Shown piece by piece: positions 16,057-22,329 of a stretch of DNA of 25,406 nucleotides. The stretch comes from Bacteroidia bacterium. Its GTDB lineage: Bacteria; Planctomycetota; Phycisphaerae; Phycisphaerales; SM1A02. The position numbers and the translations under genes were made by a program. The DNA lies in assembly GCA_030054235.1 (NCBI GenBank), contig JASGCG010000002.1, positions 1 to 25,406 on the forward strand. The letters run 5' to 3'. The notes under the pieces are model-generated. The model was not told where the DNA came from. It was given only the letters and a program-made list of their open reading frames with translations, and made no database searches. Positions within the stretch are counted from its first letter, which is position 1. Every line of letters begins with the position of its first letter.

Positions 16057-17382
16057 TCACCGTAGTGCGCGGATCGTGATCTGGTTCACGATGTCTTCGA
16101 GCATCTCCTGGCGACCGCTCACGGGCTCGACCGCTTCCAGATCATGCGCGAGTCGATGGAGCTCGGCGAGGTTCGCCCCTCGCGACAGGATGCGTCGACC
16201 GAGGTCCCCCTGCCAGCTGGAGTAACGATCGCGCACGAAGGCAGCGAGGCGGCCGTCCTTTCGGATCGCGGCTGCGACCTTGAGACCGGCCGCGAAGGCA
16301 TCCATGCCAGCAAGGTGCGCGATGACGAGGTCTTCGGGCGTGAAGCTCTCGCGACGCCGCTTGGCATCGAAGTTGAGGCCGCCGGTCGTGAAGCCGCCCA
16401 TGTCGAGCACAGCCAGCATGACCTGCGTGGTGAGCGCAAGGTCGGTCGGGAAACGGTCGGTGTCCCAGCCCAGCCCGGGCGTGCCCATGTTGGCGTCGAT
16501 GGATCCGAGCGCACCTGCGGCGATGGCTGCGCGGAGTTCATGCTCCATCGAGTGCCCAGCGAGTGTGGCGTGGTTGGTCTCGATGTTGAGCTTGACGTGA
16601 TTGATGAGCCCAAACTCGCGCAGGAAGTTCAGCGTGGCCTCGACGTCGCTGTCGTACTGGTGGGTCGACGGCTCATGCGGCTTGGGCTCGATGTAGAGCT
16701 GTCCGGTGAAACCGATCGATCGCGCATGAACGACGGCCAGATGCAGGAAGGTCGCGAGTTGCTCACGCTCGCGTCGCAGGTCGGTGTTGAGGAGCGTGGT
16801 GTAGCCCTCGCGCCCGCCCCAGAAGACGTAGCCCTCACCGCCCAGGCGCATGGTGGCCTCCATCGCCACCCGCACCTGCGCGGCAGCATGCAGGAAAACG
16901 CGCACATCCGGGCTCGTCGCGGCGCCGTGCATGTAGCGCGGATGGCTGAAGAGGCATGCCGTGCCCCACAGGAGCCGTGCGCCCGTCGAGCGCTGCATGG
17001 ATTCGAGCCGTTCGATGACGGTGTGCAGGTCGCGTTCCGTCGCGACGAGCGAGTCGCGCTCGGGCGCGACATCTCGGTCATGGAAGCACCAGAAACCGAT
17101 GCCGGTCTTCGAGAGGAACTCGCCGAACGCATCGACGCGTCGCAAGGCGTTGTCGAGCGAATCGGTCCCGTCGTCCCAAGGCATCTGCGCCGTCGGCGCG
17201 CCGAACGGATCCGAGAGCCCGTTGCGCATCGTGTGCCAGTAGCAGCTTGCGAAGCGAAGGTGGTCGCGCATCGGACGGCCTTCGACGAGTGCAGATGCGT
17301 CGTACTGGCGCAGTGCGAGCGGCTCGTTGCAGTCGGGCCCCTTGAACGCGATCGACGGAACGCCGGCGAAGAAGTCAGCCAT
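16057..17382 (-). CDS. xylA: Xylose isomerase
   Basis: XylA interconverts D-xylose and D-xylulose, the entry to the pentose phosphate pathway. The 441-residue protein is collinear with class II enzymes: H101 and D104 (CFHDRD), the VFWGGREGY segment, metal ligands E232 (EPKPHEP), E268 and H271 (NIETNHATLAGH), D296 (SIDAN), D307 and D309 (GWDTD) and D339 (LNFDAK), at the same numbers as in the E. coli enzyme. The usual DANRGD reads DANMGT, outside the metal ligands. The ATG at 17382 is chosen over one at 17409 because it matches the family N-terminus; it overlaps the upstream gene by 8 bp. No xylulokinase, regulator or transporter for xylose is in the window. It is followed at 4 bp by the GAP1-like gene. 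Confidence 0.96.
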   Translation of the reverse strand: MADFFAGVPSIAFKGPDCNEPLALRQYDASALVEGRPMRDHLRFASCYWHTMRNGLSDPFGAPTAQMPWDDGTDSLDNALRRVDAFGEFLSKTGIGFWCFHDRDVAPERDSLVATERDLHTVIERLESMQRSTGARLLWGTACLFSHPRYMHGAATSPDVRVFLHAAAQVRVAMEATMRLGGEGYVFWGGREGYTTLLNTDLRREREQLATFLHLAVVHARSIGFTGQLYIEPKPHEPSTHQYDSDVEATLNFLREFGLINHVKLNIETNHATLAGHSMEHELRAAIAAGALGSIDANMGTPGLGWDTDRFPTDLALTTQVMLAVLDMGGFTTGGLNFDAKRRRESFTPEDLVIAHLAGMDAFAAGLKVAAAIRKDGRLAAFVRDRYSSWQGDLGRRILSRGANLAELHRLAHDLEAVEPVSGRQEMLEDIVNQITIRALR

Positions 17383-18298
17383 GCGCACAGTGTCGCACGA
17401 AGCCGCCATCGCTGCAGGACTGGGCTGCTGCGACCGGTTCGCTCGCTGCGTGCTTGGCGCCCCATGCACTGACGACGGCCACCGCACACACCAGCGCCGC
17501 CACGACGACCTTGGTGACCGCTGCAGTGGGACTTGACGCGGCGCGGCCGACCAGCGGCACCGTGAGCACGGGGGCGATCGGCGAGAGGGCCACCACCCAC
17601 CACCAGTGCGGCGCGAACGTCGAGTAGTCGTGGGCCTGGCCGGCCGCGGCGCTGCCGACGAGCAGGGCGGACAGGAGCGTGGCCACGCCGACCCCTGGCG
17701 TGAGCCGACGATTCCAGCGGCACGCCACCGACATGGCCAGCAGCAACGCAGCCACTGCGGCCAAGGCAAGCGCGAGCTTGGCGAATCCGCTGGCCATGCA
17801 GAGCGAGGCCATCGAACCGCACGTCACCGCACCGATCATGGCCGTGGTCGCGGGCGCCGATCCAATCGAAGGGCACAGGACGAAGGCCAGTGGCAGGGCG
17901 GCCAGTGCGGCGAGTGCGCGATCGCCGGCGGTCCATGCTGGAAACCGCATGGAGAAGACGAGCAGCGCAGCGACGAGCGCCATGAAGGGCGCAAAGAAGC
18001 AGCCGACGATGCCGTCGATCGGACGCTCATGCGAACCACGCACGAGCGAGAGCAGCGCGAACCCTGCGATCACGAACGGCAGGGTGTGCCACTGCGCCCA
18101 CGGTGCCGTGGTGCCTTCCTGCAACCAGACGGACAGCGCGAACGCCGTCCCGAGCGACAGCCCCGCTGTTCCCGGAACGACACGACGGCCTTCATGAGCC
18201 TGTGGTCCCACCGCAACCCACGGCGATCGGGGCAGCAGGAACAGGATGATGCCAGCGAGGGCCGGCACCGCAACGGCAACGAGTGCCATGGTCAGCAT
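17375..18298 (-). CDS. Polytopic membrane protein of unknown function
   Basis: The 307-residue product is hydrophobic almost throughout, with about eight or nine likely membrane segments, starting with MLTMALVAVAVPALAGIILFLL. No transporter or enzyme signature stands out. It ends in a short soluble tail with two Cys and a His (QSCSDGGFVRHCAHG). The ATG at 18298 starts the first membrane segment and has AGGA upstream; the frame remains open further upstream, but that part is Arg/Ser-rich and overlaps yceI. The stop overlaps the xylA start by 8 bp, so the two are probably translationally coupled. This tight link with xylA could suggest a role in sugar handling, but nothing in the sequence proves it. 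Confidence 0.78.
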   Translation of the reverse strand: MLTMALVAVAVPALAGIILFLLPRSPWVAVGPQAHEGRRVVPGTAGLSLGTAFALSVWLQEGTTAPWAQWHTLPFVIAGFALLSLVRGSHERPIDGIVGCFFAPFMALVAALLVFSMRFPAWTAGDRALAALAALPLAFVLCPSIGSAPATTAMIGAVTCGSMASLCMASGFAKLALALAAVAALLLAMSVACRWNRRLTPGVGVATLLSALLVGSAAAGQAHDYSTFAPHWWWVVALSPIAPVLTVPLVGRAASSPTAAVTKVVVAALVCAVAVVSAWGAKHAASEPVAAAQSCSDGGFVRHCAHG

Positions 18299-18338
18299 GG
18301 TGATCCTGGATCCTGAGGCATCACGAACGCTCGGCGCA

Positions 18339-18357
18339 GCGCAGCCGCAGGCTGCGC
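18339..18357 (-). other. Strong hairpin directly after the yceI stop
   Basis: GCGCAGCC and GGCTGCGC (18339-18346 and 18350-18357) form a perfect 8-bp stem with a 3-nt loop, two bases after the yceI TGA. No T-tract follows, so it is more likely a 3'-end stabiliser or partial attenuator than a full terminator. It would lower expression of the four genes downstream relative to yceI if they share a promoter. Confidence 0.5.
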
Positions 18358-18359
18358 GA

Positions 18360-18980
18360 TCACTTCTTGCCGCCGGCTTCGTCGGCCTTGGCTTCAACGC
18401 CCTCGAGGGCGACCGTGATGCGGACCTCGTCGCCAAGCATGCCCTTCTCGACGCCCCAGTTCATGCCGTACTCGCTGCGCTTGATCGAGAACGTCGTCTC
18501 GAAGCCTGCCCGGGCGCCGCGCCCCATGTCGGCCGCACCGGTGAATTCCACCGGCACCGTGACCTGCTTGGTGACCCCGTGGATCGTCAGGTCACCGGTG
18601 ACCATGTAGATGCCCTTGTCGCCCATCGCGCAGCCGCTCGACTTGAACGTCATCGTCGCGCACGCGGGCTCCTTCGCGTTGAAGAAGTCCGGGCTCATCA
18701 AGTGCTTGTCGAGGTCCTTGTTGCCACTGTCGACGCTCTCGGTCCGGATGGCAATGTCCATTCGAATTTCGACGCCGCGATCAAACAGGACGGTGCCAGA
18801 CACATCGTTGAAGCGGCCCCAGAACCGACCGGCACCGAGGTGCTGCACCCGGAAGAGGGCCTTCGAGTGCACACCATCGATCGTGTAGGCCACGCCCTCC
18901 GGCGGCGGTTCGACCGCTGCGGTGACGGCAAATGAACCGATGGCGAGGACAAGGACGGCAACGATCGTGCGAAGCATCAT
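18360..18980 (-). CDS. YceI family periplasmic protein
   Basis: The 206-residue protein starts with a signal peptide (about 1-22, hydrophobic core AVLVLAIGSFAVTAA). The mature part shows the YceI lipocalin-like pattern: YTIDGVHSKALFRVQHLGAGRFWGRFNDVSGTVLFD, KDLDKHLMSPDFFNAKEPACATMTF, GDLTIHGVTKQVTVPVEF and FSIKRSEYGMNWG. Family members bind isoprenoid-like lipids in a beta-barrel; the ligand here is unknown. It has a Lys/Gly tail. The ATG at 18980 is supported by AGGAG 8 nt upstream; a second ATG follows immediately. A -10-like box lies about 37 nt upstream. It is the first gene of a minus-strand run that leads to xylA, separated from the next gene by 61 bp containing a hairpin. Confidence 0.92.
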   Translation of the reverse strand: MMLRTIVAVLVLAIGSFAVTAAVEPPPEGVAYTIDGVHSKALFRVQHLGAGRFWGRFNDVSGTVLFDRGVEIRMDIAIRTESVDSGNKDLDKHLMSPDFFNAKEPACATMTFKSSGCAMGDKGIYMVTGDLTIHGVTKQVTVPVEFTGAADMGRGARAGFETTFSIKRSEYGMNWGVEKGMLGDEVRITVALEGVEAKADEAGGKK

Positions 18981-19017
18981 GTCAGGGACTCCTGGAAATG
19001 CGGATGCGGGAGAGCGG

Positions 19018-19023
19018 ACGCTA
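19018..19023 (-). promoter_or_regulatory. -10-like element of yceI
   Basis: The minus strand reads TAGCGT, giving a leader of about 30 nt that contains the Shine-Dalgarno AGGAG. It is the only TAnnnT hexamer I noticed at a usable distance in this 172-bp intergenic stretch, which otherwise holds the parB terminator and no recognisable gene. Confidence 0.35.
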
Positions 19024-19089
19024 TGCCCACGCGCGGACGAACCGCAAGCACGCGACGGCGTTGCATCGACCCCCTGCCCTGCTGCACAT

Positions 19090-19131
19090 GAAGAAGGCCC
19101 GGTGCGTCGCGGTGTCGCAACGAACCGGGCC
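19090..19131 (-). terminator. Terminator-like hairpin after parB
   Basis: In the parB transcript GGCCCGGT (from 19131-19124) pairs perfectly with ACCGGGCC (19103-19096) around a 20-nt loop that can form a short inner stem, followed by TTCTTC. It begins 21 bp after the parB TAA. The pyrimidine tail is weak, so efficiency is uncertain. Confidence 0.55.
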
Positions 19132-19152
19132 CAGGAGGCTGTCCATAACGTC

Positions 19153-20352
19153 TTATAACCCGTCGTTCGAGAAGTTCATGGCTTGCAGGAGCCCGTCGAA
19201 CTGCGCATTGGAGTAGAACTGGAGGACAACTCGCCCTGTGTTGGCTTTGCGCCCCATCTGAATCGTCACCTTCGTGCCCAGGTGCTCGGTGAGTTGACGT
19301 TCGAGATCCGCGACATGGGCGCTGATGCTGCGCGTCGGCGGAAGCCGGGTGTTCCCCGTGGAACGTTCGCGGATCCGCTTGGCCTCCTGCTCGAGCTTGC
19401 GAACGGGCCAAGCCTCCTTGACACAAGCTTCAGCCAAACGCAGTCGCTCCGGCATGGAATCGACGCTCAACAGGCACTTCGCATGACCAGCCGAGAGCGA
19501 TCCGGACCGCACGAGCGACGCGGTTTTGGCGTCTAAGTGGTTGAGCGACAATATGTTAGTGACCGAGGCGCGCTTCAAGCCCAGGCGATCCGCAAGCTCC
19601 TCGTGAGTCAGCTCAAACTCCTGGACGAGGCGCTGCATCGCGATCGCCCGTTCCATGGGATTCAGGTCTTCGCGCTGGAGATTCTCGATCAGCGCCCACT
19701 CAGCAGCCACCTGATCATCCACATCGTGGATCACGACCGGTGCCTCGGTTCGCTTCAGAAGCGCCAACGCGCGGAGGCGGCGCTCGCCCGCAATCAACTC
19801 GAAGCCCTTCCCCTTCGCCCGAACCACCAGCGGCTGCATGAGCCCCGCCGACTCAATCGACTGAGCAAGCTCCCGGATCTGTTCCTCGTGGAACATCTCC
19901 CGCGGCTGCCACGGATTTCGGCTGATCGAGGCCACCGGGACGACTCGGTATGACGTGCCTGCCTCGGTATGCGCTTGAACCGACGTTGAAGGGGCGGCTT
20001 CCGGAGTCGGTGGAGTCACCGACCGATCAGAGCGAGCGGCGCCCGATTGCGCGGCATTTGGTGCCGTGCTGGCTTGTGAAGCGGCCAACCGTGTCGCGAC
20101 ATGCGGCATGGCAGGGGGAACAGGACGAGCGGTGGCGCTGATGCCGACAGGAGGCGCGGCGTTGGGCCCAGTGTTCCCCGTGGAACCTGTGCTGGCCGAC
20201 AGGTTCGGCTTCGGGGCTGGAACCGAGTCAGCAGCCTCAACTTCCGACGCTTCACGAACCTTGGGTGGCAATGGGACCGGAATCAGATTCCCCAAGCCAC
20301 GCCCCAACTTTCGCGCCATCTTCGGCGCACGATCTCCACCTTCAATCGACAT
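19153..20352 (-). CDS. parB: Chromosome partitioning protein ParB
   Basis: ParB is the CTP-dependent clamp that loads at parS and organises the chromosome origin. The 399-residue protein has the N-terminal ARKLGRGLGNLI motif (13-24, the ParA-contact peptide), an unusually long Pro/Ser/Thr/Ala-rich linker (about 28-133), the ParB/Srx CTPase domain (from about 134; GERRLRA at 189-195; ENLQREDLNPMERA at 223-236), the helix-turn-helix (about 246-270) and a C-terminal dimerisation region ending in a beta-rich VTIQMGRK...GRVVLQFYS. The ATG at 20352 is chosen over one at 20397 because AAGGAGG lies 5 nt upstream. parA is not adjacent. The gene contains two parS-like sites in its own coding sequence. 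A promoter and a terminator frame it, so it is probably monocistronic. Confidence 0.95.
   Translation of the reverse strand: MSIEGGDRAPKMARKLGRGLGNLIPVPLPPKVREASEVEAADSVPAPKPNLSASTGSTGNTGPNAAPPVGISATARPVPPAMPHVATRLAASQASTAPNAAQSGAARSDRSVTPPTPEAAPSTSVQAHTEAGTSYRVVPVASISRNPWQPREMFHEEQIRELAQSIESAGLMQPLVVRAKGKGFELIAGERRLRALALLKRTEAPVVIHDVDDQVAAEWALIENLQREDLNPMERAIAMQRLVQEFELTHEELADRLGLKRASVTNILSLNHLDAKTASLVRSGSLSAGHAKCLLSVDSMPERLRLAEACVKEAWPVRKLEQEAKRIRERSTGNTRLPPTRSISAHVADLERQLTEHLGTKVTIQMGRKANTGRVVLQFYSNAQFDGLLQAMNFSNDGL
19350..19365. other. parS: parS-like site 1 (inside parB, 3' part)
   Basis: TGTTCCCCGTGGAACG differs from the palindromic parS form TGTTCCACGTGGAACA at the seventh and last bases. 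With the preceding G it is part of a 16-mer, GTGTTCCCCGTGGAAC, that recurs exactly 822 bp away. In the ParB frame it encodes STGNT just after the helix-turn-helix half of the protein. Confidence 0.65.
20172..20187. other. parS: parS-like site 2 (inside parB, 5' part)
   Basis: TGTTCCCCGTGGAACC is the second copy of the same near-palindrome, again two bases off the parS form. It encodes STGNT (ParB residues 57-61) in the variable linker, in the same reading phase as copy 1. ParB loading here would place the clamp on its own gene, as known for the parS inside spo0J of Bacillus subtilis. Confidence 0.65.
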
Positions 20353-20374
20353 GTGTGCCTCCTTGCAGGGGCGG

Positions 20375-20404
20375 AATGTAGCGTTGGAGAAGAACACTCC
20401 TCAA
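20375..20404 (-). promoter_or_regulatory. parB promoter
   Basis: The minus strand reads TTGAGG (20404-20399), an 18-bp spacer and TACATT (20380-20375). This is the best two-box sigma70-type match I see in the window. Predicted leader length is about 16 nt and includes the AAGGAGG ribosome site. Confidence 0.5.
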
Positions 20405-20427
20405 CAAACGGGTACAAATTCTGCGAG

Positions 20428-20455
20428 TTGTTATAGGACGTAATGGGGCCAGAAT
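20428..20455 (+). promoter_or_regulatory. Possible promoter of the STAS gene
   Basis: TTGTTA (20428-20433) and CAGAAT (20450-20455) are spaced by 16 bp in a locally AT-richer stretch of the 131-bp parB-STAS divergent spacer. Both boxes are imperfect. No Shine-Dalgarno precedes either candidate ATG. Confidence 0.25.
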
Positions 20456-20483
20456 TCCCGGCCTGCGCGAACCGATTCGGTCG

Positions 20484-20828
20484 ATGATCTCCGCGATGCG
20501 CCCGACCGATCCCACCATCCTTGTTCGCCGCGATGCGACGACGTACGTGCTCAAGGTTGTCCCCAGCGTGATCGACAGCGATCTCGCCACCGTCCTGCGC
20601 AACGACATCGAACAGGCGATGAAGCGACGCCCCAAGGAACTTGGTGACGTGGTCCTGGAAGTCGGCGCCGTCACGGCGATGTGCAGCAGCGGCTTCGAAG
20701 CGCTGCTGTTGCTCTATCGGCTCTGCAAGGATGGAGCGCTGCCGCTCAAGCTCCGTGGCCCGAAGCCCGAGTACCACCAGCTGCTGCAACGCATGGGATT
20801 CACGCGGCTGTTCGCGATCGAGGCCTAA
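20484..20828 (+). CDS. STAS domain protein (anti-sigma factor antagonist-like)
   Basis: The product has 114 residues (110 if the ATG at 20496 is used). It matches the SpoIIAA/STAS fold: a beta strand YVLKVVPSVIDS, a helix with AMKRRPKELGDVVLEVGAVTAMCSSGFEALLLLYRLCKDG, LPLKLRGPKPEYHQLLQRMGFTRLFAI. The phospho-site region that usually reads D-S-S/T-G-L reads CSSGF, so the serine is kept while the Asp is a Cys. Members switch anti-sigma kinases by phosphorylation; no kinase or sigma gene is in the window, so the partner is unknown and a structural or polarity role next to parB is also possible. It is divergent from parB and converges on the beta-CASP gene with a 21-bp gap. Confidence 0.8.
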   Translation: MISAMRPTDPTILVRRDATTYVLKVVPSVIDSDLATVLRNDIEQAMKRRPKELGDVVLEVGAVTAMCSSGFEALLLLYRLCKDGALPLKLRGPKPEYHQLLQRMGFTRLFAIEA

Positions 20829-20849
20829 CGTTTCGCAACTGCTTGTCGA

Positions 20850-22295
20850 TTAGAACAGAACCGGTTCGCCCAGCGCGGGCGCGTGCACGGTCGTTCCGTC
20901 GGTCGCGAGCGCTGCGCTGAATCCGCTGCGCGCATCGGCGATGCCGTGATTGAGCACGACTCTTGTCGGCCGCTGCGGGAATCCCGCAAACCACCGCAGC
21001 AAGTCTTCGCGGTCGCCGTGCCCGCTCACGCCCTCGACGCGCTCGATCCTGCACCGCACCCGGCGCTCGTGGCCGTTCACCCGAACGCGCGTGGCACCCT
21101 CGAGCAGCGCGCGACCGAGCGAACCTTCGAGCTGGAATCCCGTGAAGACCACCGACGTCCCTTCGTCCTCAAGATGATCGAGCAGGTGGCGCACGATCGG
21201 CCCCGCATCGCAGAAGCCAGAACCGGCGAGGATCGCGCAGCCGCCTCGGATCGAGCGAAGGTCCTCGCTCTGCGATCGGCTCGTCAGCCGGTGCAGCTGC
21301 GGGAACTCGAGCGGTGATTCGCCGCGCAGCATCATGCGCTGCGGCGCAGGCGCCAGGAGCCGCGGATGCCGCTCAAGCACCGTCGCGCCGTGCACCGCCA
21401 TGCCGCTGTCGAGATAGACCTGGAACCCGTCGAGCGCACCATCGCGCGAGAGCCTTGCGAAGTGCTGCTGCAGCTGCTGCGCGCGACCGAGCGCGAACAC
21501 CGGAAACAGCAGCCTTCGTCCGTTCGCCACGGCGTCATGCACGACCGCGTCGAAGGTCCGCACGGCATCCTGCTCCCGCAACGAGCGATGCCCATTGGTG
21601 CACTCCATCACCACCAGGTCCGGCGCGCGCTCAGGCCATTGATGCGCCGCCAGCAGGGGATTGTTGAATGGACCGATGTCGCCTGAACAGAGCACGCGCC
21701 GGCGTGCACCGTCGTGCTCAAGCTCGAGCTCCACGCTCGCCGCACCAACCACATGGCAGGCATGGTGCAATCGGACCCGCATCCCGCCCGGCAACTCATG
21801 CCACGCCGACCAGGGAATCGCCCGAACCATCTTGGCCACCCGGTCCGCATCGCGATGCCCGAACAGCACCACCGGCGGCACGTCACGAGCACGGCTCGAC
21901 TGCACGAGGTGCGCGGGCTCGAGGACCTCGAAGCTCGGCGCGGTTCCCGCGCCGTGTTCCTCGACCCGGACGAACTGCAGCGTTGCGCTCGATCGGAGCA
22001 CCCGCGGCAACAACTCGCTCGTGGCATCGCTCACGATGATCGGGCCATTGAATCCCAGCCGCGACAGCATGCCCAGCCGCCCGCAGTGATCGACGTGCGC
22101 GTGGGTCAGCACCACCGCATCGAGCTTCGCGAAATCGATCGGCGGGGGCTCGGCATTGCGCAGTTCCTGCTCCGGCGCACCCTGGAACATGCCGAAATCG
22201 ACCAGGACGCGCGAGAACGCCGACTCGACCAGCGTGCAGGATCCCGTGACCTCGCCTGCGGCTCCGAACAGCGTGACCTTGGGCGATGTCATCAT
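20850..22295 (-). CDS. MBL-fold beta-CASP hydrolase with RNA-specificity (RMMBL) domain
   Basis: The 481-residue protein is of the CPSF/YSH1-like prokaryotic group. It begins KVTLFGAAGEVTGSC, with the metal motif THAHVDH (H65, H67, D69, H70), followed by GAASVELEL, CSGDIG, LFPVFALGRAQQL (beta-CASP start), an insert with FTGFQLEGSLG, and the C-terminal SGHGDREDLLRWF...VVLNHG typical of RMMBL. Relatives are metal-dependent ribonucleases acting on RNA ends or internal sites; the exact activity is an inference. ATG 22295 is followed directly by a second ATG. A TAGCCT -10-like box ends 7 nt upstream with no Shine-Dalgarno, so the mRNA is probably leaderless. It is divergent from the DUF1080 gene over 34 bp. 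Confidence 0.9.
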   Translation of the reverse strand: MMTSPKVTLFGAAGEVTGSCTLVESAFSRVLVDFGMFQGAPEQELRNAEPPPIDFAKLDAVVLTHAHVDHCGRLGMLSRLGFNGPIIVSDATSELLPRVLRSSATLQFVRVEEHGAGTAPSFEVLEPAHLVQSSRARDVPPVVLFGHRDADRVAKMVRAIPWSAWHELPGGMRVRLHHACHVVGAASVELELEHDGARRRVLCSGDIGPFNNPLLAAHQWPERAPDLVVMECTNGHRSLREQDAVRTFDAVVHDAVANGRRLLFPVFALGRAQQLQQHFARLSRDGALDGFQVYLDSGMAVHGATVLERHPRLLAPAPQRMMLRGESPLEFPQLHRLTSRSQSEDLRSIRGGCAILAGSGFCDAGPIVRHLLDHLEDEGTSVVFTGFQLEGSLGRALLEGATRVRVNGHERRVRCRIERVEGVSGHGDREDLLRWFAGFPQRPTRVVLNHGIADARSGFSAALATDGTTVHAPALGEPVLF

Positions 22296-22302
22296 CGGAG
22301 CA

Positions 22303-22323
22303 AGGCTAGTCCCGGGCTACGAT
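22303..22323. promoter_or_regulatory. Paired divergent -10-like elements, beta-CASP and DUF1080 genes
   Basis: Minus-strand TAGCCT (22308-22303) ends 7 nt before the beta-CASP ATG, and plus-strand TACGAT (22318-22323) ends 6 nt before the DUF1080 ATG at 22330. Nine bases separate the hexamers. Both starts would be leaderless, and polymerases bound to the two sites would clash. No -35 boxes are visible. Confidence 0.5.
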
Positions 22324-22329
22324 CCTCGC

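Noticed and set aside
16296..16483. Possible loss of xylose isomerase function because DANRGD reads DANMGT
   Set aside because: All metal ligands (E232, E268, H271, D296, D307, D309, D339) and H101/D104 are present; the changed residues are not ligands.
17383..17409. Longer XylA start at 17409
   Set aside because: It adds nine residues not expected in the family and increases overlap with the membrane-protein gene; the numbering of catalytic residues fits the 17382 start exactly.
19140..19148. A DnaA-box-like sequence (minus-strand TTATGGACA) after parB
   Set aside because: It is a single copy with a mismatch to TTATNCACA and no cluster or AT-rich unwinding region; not evidence for oriC.
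20353..20397. Upstream ATG for ParB adding 15 residues
   Set aside because: The ATG at 20352 has an almost ideal Shine-Dalgarno, and the extension contains that site plus part of the promoter leader.
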